From Cacconaster sp045601245 (lineage in GTDB: Bacteria > Bacteroidota > Bacteroidia > Bacteroidales > UBA932): DNA of 16,195 bases. Of the stretch, positions 1 through 6,441 are shown piece after piece (the first letter of the stretch is position 1; the number at the start of each line of letters is the position of its first letter). Both the position numbers and the translations under genes were made by a program. The notes under the pieces were generated by a model. The model was not told the origin of the DNA, searched no databases, and saw only the letters and a program-made list of their open reading frames with translations. The stretch spans positions 1-16,195 of the forward strand of contig JAZRZH010000019.1 of NCBI GenBank assembly GCA_045601245.1. The letters are read 5' to 3'.

Positions 1-178
1 CAAAAAGCCAACTTTTGTGCAGGAAACAAGCCTCCAGGACCTAGCCATACACAAAAGGCCCGTTTTTGTGCAGGAAACAAGCCTCCAGGACCTAGCCATA
101 CACAAAAGGCCCGTTTTTGTGCAGCAAACAAGCCTTCGGGAGCAATTCATGCACAAATAAGCTGGATTTGTGCATGAA
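1..178. repeat. Tandem array of four 51-bp hairpin units, truncated at the window start
   Basis: Four copies of an inverted repeat recur with an exact 51-bp period. The stems are at 1-5/13-19 (left arm cut by the window edge), 50-56/64-70, 101-107/115-121 and 152-158/166-172. Each has a 7-bp stem of the type CACAAAA/TTTTGTG around a 7-nt loop. The loops differ (AGCCAAC, GGCCCGT twice, AAGCTGG), while stem and loop length are kept. In unit 4 the innermost A-T pair is replaced by T-A, which preserves pairing. The 30-bp linkers are identical between units 1-2 and 2-3 (starting CAGGAAACAAGCC) and diverged between units 3-4. The array lies 200 bp downstream of the dnaE stop. It is not an insertion sequence, and the identical linkers argue against CRISPR. 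The function is unknown; a REP-like element or structured RNA is possible. Confidence 0.85.
146..178. repeat. Perfect 13-bp stem hairpin (unit 4 of the array)
   Basis: TTCATGCACAAAT (146-158) and ATTTGTGCATGAA (166-178) are exact reverse complements around the 7-nt loop AAGCTGG. This is the array unit nearest dnaE and has the longest uninterrupted stem; units 2 and 3 have only 7 clean pairs. No run of T follows it on either strand, so it does not look like a classical intrinsic terminator, although it could protect or end the dnaE 3' end on the minus strand. Confidence 0.85.
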
Positions 179-377
179 AAGGCACCGCTGACAATAAGCT
201 CGGAGAATGAATCACAAGCAGCAACAGAAAACGACAGGAAAACAGAAGGACCCAGGGAAAATGCCGAAAAGCAGCATAGCAGCAGCACGTTATTTCCAAG
301 AGGCACGCACCTCCAGAGCAGCACATCTCCTGGGCAGCACGCCGTTTCCGCGGAATAGCCCCAAACCGTTCCGCAGA
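179..377. other. Non-coding stretch between the hairpin array and the dnaE stop
   Basis: I see no convincing gene here. The left half is purine- and AGC-rich (for example near 270-290). Short open frames starting at 170 and 207 are low-complexity, and the second runs antisense into the dnaE C-terminus. A 10-bp palindrome TTCCGCGGAA lies at 346-355. A 6-bp inverted repeat GCGGAA/TTCCGC (350-355/369-374) lies just after the dnaE stop but has no T tract. With the array, this makes a 377-bp region without a gene. Confidence 0.6.
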
Positions 378-3300
378 CTATTTCTCGAACCACTCCTGCG
401 GCCGCTTCTTCTCAATCCTGTAGCGGACACCCATCTTGTCAAGGGCGTCATAGAGTTCGTATGACGGCACGACCTTGTGCTTCTTGGAGAAGAGAGTGAG
501 ATTATCGTCCTTGCCCTCGGCAGAGAATGAAATGTCCACATAGAGGCGCGCGTTTCCGCCCTTGTGCTTCCTGACAAGTTTCAGGAGATCCTTGCGGAAC
601 TGTTCGTTGACACGGCTCAGCGGAAATGCGACGTGCAATTCGGTCACGAAACTTTCTTTCGTATTGTCGAGCAGCATCATGTTATCGATCCTGATCTCAT
701 AATTGTCCACCGAATCGCCACTCTTGTCGTCTTTCTTGGAGAAGCGGCTGCGGACCGCGACCTTCATCAGAATCGCCTTCTGCTCGTGGGCATACTCCAT
801 AAAACGCTCGTAAGTCTTGCCGAACAGCGAGAAGGTGATGCTTCCGGAATAGTCCTCGACATCCATCTTCGCGAAGCTCTTGCCCGTTTTGGTATAACCG
901 ATTTCCGCCTTTGTCACGAGACCGGCTATGAAGAACTCCTTGTTCTGGACGCTGACATCCGTCTGCATCCGCGACTCGATATCGCGCAATCTGGCAATGT
1001 TGCAGTTGGTGAACTCATTGACCTCCATCTTGAAGCGGTCGAGCGGATGGGCGGAAATGTACATTCCGACGAGCTCCTTCTCACGTTTGAGGAATTCCAC
1101 GCTCAAAGGTCCATCCTCGACCTCCGGCAATTTCGGAGGCTCCGGCTTGAGCTCCTCCACGTCCCCGAATAGGGACGCACCCTGCATCAGGCTGTCATTC
1201 TGGAACTTATATGCATATCTCAACAGCTGGTCGAGATACTGTTCATTCTTGTCATTGACACTGAAAAGTGCCGCCCTGGTCACGCCCGGACAACTGTCGA
1301 ACGCGCCTGAATATGCCAGACACTCCATCACCTTGCGGTTAATGACGGTAATCGGCACCCTCTGAACGAAATCGAACAGATCCGCGAACGGACCCTTCTT
1401 TCCGCGCTCCTCGATGATTGCCTTGATGACATTGACGCCTACACCCTTGACTCCAGCCATTCCGAAGCGGATATGGCCCTCCGCATTGACGGTGAATGCG
1501 GTGTCGCTCTCATTGATATCCGGGCTGAGCACCTTCATGCCGTGGCGGCGGCAGTCATCCATGATCTTGGTGATCTCCTCGATATTGTCGAGGTTGCAGC
1601 TCATATTTGCTGCAAGGAATTCGGCCGTGTAGTGAGCCTTGAGCCAGGCTGTCTGGTAACTTACCCAGGCATAGCAGGTCGCGTGGGACTTGTTGAACGC
1701 ATACTGGGCGAATTTCTCCCAGTCCTTCCAGATCTTGTTGAGTGTGGCTTCCGGATGGCCGTTGGCCATACCCCTGCTCATAAACGCCTCCTTGAGCACC
1801 ATCATCTCCTCGATCTTCTTCTTGCCCATCGCCTTCCTGAGGCGGTCGGCCTCACCCTTGGTGAAATTGGCGAGCTTGCGGCTCAGAAGCATCACCTGCT
1901 CCTGATATACAGTGACACCGTATGTCTCCGAGAGGTACTCCTCCATTTCCGGAAGGTCGTATTCAATCTTCTCCGTACCCTGCTTGCGGGCCACGAAGGA
2001 CGGGATATAGTCCATAGGTCCCGGACGGTAGAGGGCATTCATCGCGATGAGGTCCTCGAAGCGGGAAGGATGAAGCTTCTGGAGCCATTCCTTCATGCCC
2101 GGGGATTCGAACTGGAATATGACCGTGGTATCGCCGCGGCTGTAAAGCTCGTATGTCTCCTTGTCGTCGATAGGGATTTTCTCGATATCTATGTCAATGC
2201 CGTGACGCTTCTTTATGTTGCGCAGGGTCTCGGAGATGATGGAGAGAGTGTTGAGGCCCAGGAAGTCCATCTTGAGCATACCGACCTCCTCGATGTAGTG
2301 TCCGTCATACTGCGAGGTCCATACCTCCTCTCCCGTATCCTTATCCTTGGAGAGGCAGATAGGGATGAATTCACCGAGGTTGCCGGGACCGATGATGGTG
2401 GCGCAGGCGTGCATTCCGACCTGACGGATGCTGCCCTCGAGTTTCTCGGCATATTTGAGAATCTCCTTGTTGAGTTCGGTGCCGTTCTCAAGTTCGTTCT
2501 TGAACTCCGGCACGAGACGGTAGCAGTTGGAGAGCGTTATCTTGACATTCACCTCCTCCATTCCCTTCTGGAAGATGCGCTTCTCCATCTTCTTCTGACC
2601 CGGATTGTCCGGATCGTCCACCTCGACCTCCTCCTCTATCTGCTTGAAACCCGGCAGAAGGTCATCGAGTTTCGGGTTGAACGGATATTTCTTCTCAACG
2701 CGCTCCGACAGGCGGTCAGGGACCATCTTGGAGAGGCGGTTGGACTCGTCGATAGGCAACTGGCTGATGCGCGCCACATCCTTGATGGCGCCCTTTGCCA
2801 GCATAGTGCCGAATGTAATGACGCGGGATACGTGATCCACTCCGTAGCGGCGCTCGACATACTTGTGCGCCCACTGGAGATTCTCGAAATCCACGTCGAT
2901 ATCAGGCATCGAAATACGGTCCGGATTGAGAAAACGCTCGAAGAGCAGGTCGTACTTGATAGGGTCGAGATTGGTGATATGCAGGCAGTACGCCACCACC
3001 GAACCCGCTGCGCTGCCTCGTCCCGGTCCGACCAGATCGCCGTTCGCGCGGCAGGCGTTGATATAATCCTGGACAATGAGGAAATAGTCCGGGAAGCCCA
3101 TTCGGGCGATGGTTTTCAATTCGAAATCGATGCGCTCGGCCTGTTCGTCGTCAAGAGTGTCGCCGTAGCGCTCCTTCGCGCCGAGGTATGTCAGGTGGCA
3201 CAGATATGCGACTGAATGACAGAACTCGTCGCCGCGGTATTTCATCACAGGATTGCCGTCGGCATCCTTCTGCTTCGTTTTCTCGTATCTGCCCTCTTCG

Positions 3301-4268
3301 ATGACGCTCTTGTATTTCTCCAGCTGATTGTCAATATCCGCCATGAAGGCGTCGTCAATCTGGAATTTCGGCAGCACGTGGCCGCGGTCAATCTGATATG
3401 CGTCAATCTTGTCGCAGATCTCGATGGTATGCTCCAACGCCTCCGGATGGTCCGGGAAGAGTTCGAGCATCTCCTCCTCGCTCTTGAGGAACTCCTGCTG
3501 CGTATAGTGCAGGCGGTCCGGATCGCTTATATTCGCATTGGTATTGAGGCAAATGAGCCTGTCGTGGACAGGTCCGTCCTCCTTGAGGATGAAGTGAACG
3601 TCATTGGTGGCTACGGTCTTGACGCCCGTCTCCTCCGCGAGTTTGAATATCTCCTTGTTGACAGTGGTCTGGCCTTCATAGACATCCATCGAAAACCCGG
3701 TCTCCGACTTGTGGAGCATCACCTCGAGGTAAAAATCATCCCCGAAGAGGTCCTTGTGCCATTGTATCGCCTCGCGTGCGCCATCGATATTGCCGGCCAG
3801 GATATTCTGCGGAATCTCGCCCGCAAGGCAGGCGGAGCAACAGATCAGATTGTCGTGATACTGCTCGATGATCCCGTGGGTCACCCTCGGCTTGTCATAA
3901 TACTTGCCCTCCGTATGGCCCGCGGAGCAGATTTTCATAAGGTTTTTGTAGCCTTCGTAATTCTTCGCCAGCAGGATGAGGTGATAGTATCTGCGATGGT
4001 CAGGATCCTTGAGCTTGTGGTCATAATGCCTTGTGACATACACTTCGCATCCGATGATAGGCTTGACGATGAATTTGCCGTCCGCATCAAGATTGTCCTT
4101 GTCGTTGGCGTACTTGAAGAACTCTTTCACGCCGTACATATTGCCGTGGTCGGTGATGGCCAGTGCCGGCATACCCAGCTGGCGTGCTCGTTTGAAAAGC
4201 CCCTTGATGGAGGAAAGTCCGTCAAGGATAGAATATTGCGTATGAACGTGAAGATGTACGAATGACAT
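378..4268 (-). CDS. dnaE: DNA polymerase III subunit alpha (replicative polymerase)
   Basis: This is the catalytic subunit of the chromosomal replicase, adding dNTPs to the 3' end of DNA as part of the cytoplasmic Pol III holoenzyme. The N-terminal PHP domain (about 1-280) opens with HLHVHT and has ITDHGN at 38-43. The polymerase core holds GPGRGSAAGS and the PDIDVDF motif (455-461) with two catalytic aspartates; the third is D668 in MDFLGL. A clamp-binding peptide QGASLF sits at 1029-1034, followed by an OB fold from about 1110. The length of 1296 aa is above the E. coli size but usual for Bacteroidota, and an acidic insertion (EEEVEVDDPDNPG) lies before the palm aspartate. The start is chosen because MSFVHLHVHT is the normal N-terminus of the family. 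It is divergent from the acetolactate decarboxylase gene across 111 bp. No frameshift is visible. Confidence 0.98.
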   Translation of the reverse strand: MSFVHLHVHTQYSILDGLSSIKGLFKRARQLGMPALAITDHGNMYGVKEFFKYANDKDNLDADGKFIVKPIIGCEVYVTRHYDHKLKDPDHRRYYHLILLAKNYEGYKNLMKICSAGHTEGKYYDKPRVTHGIIEQYHDNLICCSACLAGEIPQNILAGNIDGAREAIQWHKDLFGDDFYLEVMLHKSETGFSMDVYEGQTTVNKEIFKLAEETGVKTVATNDVHFILKEDGPVHDRLICLNTNANISDPDRLHYTQQEFLKSEEEMLELFPDHPEALEHTIEICDKIDAYQIDRGHVLPKFQIDDAFMADIDNQLEKYKSVIEEGRYEKTKQKDADGNPVMKYRGDEFCHSVAYLCHLTYLGAKERYGDTLDDEQAERIDFELKTIARMGFPDYFLIVQDYINACRANGDLVGPGRGSAAGSVVAYCLHITNLDPIKYDLLFERFLNPDRISMPDIDVDFENLQWAHKYVERRYGVDHVSRVITFGTMLAKGAIKDVARISQLPIDESNRLSKMVPDRLSERVEKKYPFNPKLDDLLPGFKQIEEEVEVDDPDNPGQKKMEKRIFQKGMEEVNVKITLSNCYRLVPEFKNELENGTELNKEILKYAEKLEGSIRQVGMHACATIIGPGNLGEFIPICLSKDKDTGEEVWTSQYDGHYIEEVGMLKMDFLGLNTLSIISETLRNIKKRHGIDIDIEKIPIDDKETYELYSRGDTTVIFQFESPGMKEWLQKLHPSRFEDLIAMNALYRPGPMDYIPSFVARKQGTEKIEYDLPEMEEYLSETYGVTVYQEQVMLLSRKLANFTKGEADRLRKAMGKKKIEEMMVLKEAFMSRGMANGHPEATLNKIWKDWEKFAQYAFNKSHATCYAWVSYQTAWLKAHYTAEFLAANMSCNLDNIEEITKIMDDCRRHGMKVLSPDINESDTAFTVNAEGHIRFGMAGVKGVGVNVIKAIIEERGKKGPFADLFDFVQRVPITVINRKVMECLAYSGAFDSCPGVTRAALFSVNDKNEQYLDQLLRYAYKFQNDSLMQGASLFGDVEELKPEPPKLPEVEDGPLSVEFLKREKELVGMYISAHPLDRFKMEVNEFTNCNIARLRDIESRMQTDVSVQNKEFFIAGLVTKAEIGYTKTGKSFAKMDVEDYSGSITFSLFGKTYERFMEYAHEQKAILMKVAVRSRFSKKDDKSGDSVDNYEIRIDNMMLLDNTKESFVTELHVAFPLSRVNEQFRKDLLKLVRKHKGGNARLYVDISFSAEGKDDNLTLFSKKHKVVPSYELYDALDKMGVRYRIEKKRPQEWFEK

Positions 4269-4291
4269 AGAAACAGGTTTTCTTTACCCTG

Positions 4292-4322
4292 CAATTTAGG
4301 AAAGATTTCATATGCCTCCAAA
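4292..4322 (-). promoter_or_regulatory. Possible dnaE promoter (weak match)
   Basis: On the minus strand, TTTG (4322-4319) is followed after 20 bp by TAAATTG (4298-4292), which is one T short of the Bacteroides -7 consensus TAnnTTTG. It would give a leader of roughly 15-20 nt before the ATG at 4268. The spacing fits but the -7 box is imperfect, so this is tentative. Confidence 0.35.
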
Positions 4323-4343
4323 GAAAAATGAGGTACCGCGTCT

Positions 4344-4374
4344 TTTGATTTGCAGAGGCAAATTCATACTTTTG
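4344..4374 (+). promoter_or_regulatory. Bacteroides-type promoter of the acetolactate decarboxylase gene
   Basis: TTTG at 4344-4347 and TACTTTTG at 4367-4374 match the -33 (TTTG) and -7 (TAnnTTTG) elements of the Bacteroidota housekeeping sigma factor, with a 19-bp spacer. The -7 box ends only 5 bp before the ATG at 4380. Transcription would therefore start at or within a few bases of the start codon, giving a leaderless or nearly leaderless mRNA. Confidence 0.65.
4348..4363. promoter_or_regulatory. Inverted repeat inside the promoter spacer, candidate operator
   Basis: ATTTGC (4348-4353) and GCAAAT (4358-4363) are exact reverse complements separated by AGAG. The repeat lies between the -33 and -7 boxes. 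A related palindrome TTTGCAAA (4371-4378) overlaps the end of the -7 box and reaches the start codon. A regulator bound here would block polymerase. No regulator gene is adjacent, so this is inferred from position only. Confidence 0.35.
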
Positions 4375-4379
4375 CAAAT

Positions 4380-5201
4380 ATGAAACGAAACACTGCACTT
4401 CTGCTCTGCCTGACGGCGATATTGATGCTGAATACATCCTGCGGCAAGTCCGGCAGATCCGCTCAATCAGGTCAGGGAATGGACGATGACACGATGTGCC
4501 AGGTGGCGACACTCCAGTCGCTTATGTCCGGCATATATGACGGCGTGGTCAGCATCGGGGAATTCAAGGGCTTCGGGGACATCGGCATCGGCACCTTCGA
4601 CCATATCGATGGGGAACTGATAATGCTGGACGGCATCGTATACCAGGCCAGGGGCAACGGGGAAGTCATTGTGGCACAGGACTCCGTAACCCTGCCGTTC
4701 GCCGTGGCCACTCACTTCGACTGCGACACGACCATTGACATAGCCGGCGCCTCGTGCCTTCAGGAGATTGCCGACAGCCTGGACGCAGTCGTTGAGGCCC
4801 GCGGCAAAAACCTCATATACGCAGTGAGAATCGACCTCGGCAGATGCGACAGCGTCACATACCGCAGTGTCCTGCCTCAGAACAGACCTTACAGACCATT
4901 GGCGGAAGTGGTGGCCGAAGACCAGCGGACATTCGCAGTCAATGACATCGGCGGCACAATAGTCGCCGTATATTTCCCTGATTTCTTCGACAAGCAGAAT
5001 GCGGTCGGATGGCACTTCCATTTCATATCGGAAGACCGGAGCAAAGGCGGCCACCTGCTGGACATATCATCCCGCGAAGCAATGCGCGCACAACTGGACG
5101 CAACTCCTCATTTCACTCTACATCTGCCCGATACCGGGGAATTCAACGCAACGGGTCTGGGCGCGGATATGACATCCGACATCCAGGCCGTCGAGAAATA
5201 A
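4380..5201 (+). CDS. budA: Alpha-acetolactate decarboxylase, predicted lipoprotein
   Basis: The family decarboxylates (S)-2-acetolactate to (R)-acetoin, diverting pyruvate-derived acetolactate away from valine/leucine synthesis. The family signature is clear: MSGIYDG, then FDHIDGELIMLDG with E79, and GWHFHFISEDRSKGGH. The last supplies the three zinc-binding histidines (H212, H214, H225) in the spacing of the characterised enzymes. The chosen start gives MKR plus a hydrophobic stretch ending LNTSC, a type II signal with C21 as the predicted lipidated cysteine; asparagine at -3 is not canonical. An in-frame ATG 30 nt further upstream lies before the -7 box and is rejected. A later ATG at 4425 (M16) would remove the signal. 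The length of 273 aa fits the family plus a signal. It converges on the PLP-enzyme gene with 49 bp between stops. No acetolactate synthase gene is nearby. Confidence 0.92.
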   Translation: MKRNTALLLCLTAILMLNTSCGKSGRSAQSGQGMDDDTMCQVATLQSLMSGIYDGVVSIGEFKGFGDIGIGTFDHIDGELIMLDGIVYQARGNGEVIVAQDSVTLPFAVATHFDCDTTIDIAGASCLQEIADSLDAVVEARGKNLIYAVRIDLGRCDSVTYRSVLPQNRPYRPLAEVVAEDQRTFAVNDIGGTIVAVYFPDFFDKQNAVGWHFHFISEDRSKGGHLLDISSREAMRAQLDATPHFTLHLPDTGEFNATGLGADMTSDIQAVEK

Positions 5202-5227
5202 TGCCGCTTTCATTCCGCAGGGCGGCA
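5202..5227. terminator. Possible weak hairpin between convergent genes
   Basis: TGCCGC (5202-5207) pairs with GCGGCA (5222-5227) around a 14-nt loop, immediately after the acetolactate decarboxylase stop. The rest of the 49-bp spacer is GC-rich, with CCGGAACCCGGGCCGG. No T tract follows in either direction, so intrinsic termination is only suggested by position. Confidence 0.25.
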
Positions 5228-5250
5228 CAGCCGGAACCCGGGCCGGATCC

Positions 5251-6432
5251 TCAGCGGCGACCGGCTACAGCCCCGGCCAGCTGCGCCATCGCCTTCTCGA
5301 CGACGCTGCGCGGGCAGCCCAGATTCATTCGGACGAATCCTTCTCCCTCCGGTCCGAAGACGGTGCCGTCATTGAGATACAGGCCAGCCTCCTTCTTCAG
5401 GAAAACCATCAATTTCTCCTGCGTCATCCCCAGACCGCGGCAATCGAGCCACATCAGGAACGAAGCCTGAGGCTTCAGAACCTTGATCTGCGGCACATTG
5501 CGCTTCAGGAAACCGTCAACGTACGCGATATTGCCCTCCACATAGCGGAGCATCGCACGGCGCCACGGCGCACCCTTGCGGTACGCCGCCATTGTCGCCA
5601 CGATAGGGAAAATCGGAGGATAATCCAGTTCATTCGCATCCATGAAGGAGAAGAATTTCTGACGCAGTTCCGGATTGGGCACAATGGCATATGAAGATAC
5701 TATTCCGGCGATATTGAAAGTCTTGGACGGCGCCATAAAAGTAATGCTGTTGCTTGCTGCTGCCTCGCTCACGCTGGCATAAGGTATGTGCGTGAATCCC
5801 TTGTGGGCCATCTCCGAGTGGATTTCATCCGAAATCACGATGACTCCGCGCTTTGACGTGATCTCAGCAAGGCGGACCAGGGTCTCACGGCTCCAGCATA
5901 TTCCGGCGGGATTATGCGGGTTTGCGAGCACCAGCAGGCGTCCGCCCGCATCGATGCAGTGCTCCAGCGACTCGAAATCCATCTCATATCCGGAGATCGA
6001 CCCGTCTTCGGCACGGACCTCGCGCAGAGGATTGCGGAGCACTTCCATCCCGTTTTTCGCGGATACGTCATTGAAAGGGTTGTAGACCGGCGGCTGGATG
6101 ATGACCTTCGCCCCCTTCTGCAAAAGAGCGCACTCCACCAGTCCGATGCCCCTCACGATACCCGGGACATAGCACATCCAGGAGGGGTCCACGGACCAGC
6201 CGTGCAGCTTCTTCACCCATCTTGCAATGGTCGGGAAATAGTCCTTCGGCACCAGTGGATAGCCCATCACCGGGCATTCCAGACGTTGACTGATGGCATC
6301 CATTATGAAATCCGGAGTGCGGAAATCCATATCCGCAATCCACATCGGGATCAATCCCTTCCGGACCTTGTCCCACTTTATACAATCGCTGCCGTTACGG
6401 TTGACTATCTCGTCAAAATCGTATTTGCCCAT
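5251..6432 (-). CDS. patB: MalY/PatB-family PLP-dependent C-S lyase (cystathionine beta-lyase type)
   Basis: This is a fold-type I PLP enzyme whose relatives cleave the C-S bond of cystathionine or cysteine to a thiol (homocysteine or H2S), pyruvate and ammonia. MWIADMDFRTP near the N-terminus and MGYP are family hallmarks. ANPHNPAG contains the cofactor-contacting asparagine. D202 in ISDEIHSEM pairs with the pyridine nitrogen, K237 in APSKTFNIAG forms the Schiff base, and R368 in RMNLGCP should bind the substrate carboxylate. The length of 393 aa is normal. There is no signal peptide, so the protein is cytoplasmic. The start lies 9 nt after the stop of the fimbrillin/FISUMP lipoprotein gene, making it the last gene of that operon. 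Family membership is firm; the substrate, and lyase versus aminotransferase activity, cannot be read from sequence. Confidence 0.9.
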   Translation of the reverse strand: MGKYDFDEIVNRNGSDCIKWDKVRKGLIPMWIADMDFRTPDFIMDAISQRLECPVMGYPLVPKDYFPTIARWVKKLHGWSVDPSWMCYVPGIVRGIGLVECALLQKGAKVIIQPPVYNPFNDVSAKNGMEVLRNPLREVRAEDGSISGYEMDFESLEHCIDAGGRLLVLANPHNPAGICWSRETLVRLAEITSKRGVIVISDEIHSEMAHKGFTHIPYASVSEAAASNSITFMAPSKTFNIAGIVSSYAIVPNPELRQKFFSFMDANELDYPPIFPIVATMAAYRKGAPWRRAMLRYVEGNIAYVDGFLKRNVPQIKVLKPQASFLMWLDCRGLGMTQEKLMVFLKKEAGLYLNDGTVFGPEGEGFVRMNLGCPRSVVEKAMAQLAGAVAGRR

Positions 6433-6441
6433 ATCGAATTA

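Noticed and set aside
1..178. CRISPR array (short palindromic repeats with 30-bp spacers)
   Set aside because: The 'spacers' between units 1-2 and 2-3 are identical, the palindromic unit itself varies, and no cas gene is present.
346..374. Intrinsic terminator for dnaE (palindrome TTCCGCGGAA and GCGGAA/TTCCGC repeat)
   Set aside because: The stems are short, the loop is 13 nt and no T tract follows on the minus strand.
207..464. Basic 85-codon frame on plus overlapping the dnaE 3' end
   Set aside because: It has low-complexity composition, runs antisense through the dnaE C-terminus, and has no promoter or family resemblance.
1473..4265. Long plus-strand open frames (580 and 349 codons) opposite dnaE
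   Set aside because: They lie in the frame whose codons are aligned with dnaE codons. They are open only because dnaE almost never uses TTA, CTA or TCA. Their translations look like generic antisense protein, while dnaE is unmistakable.
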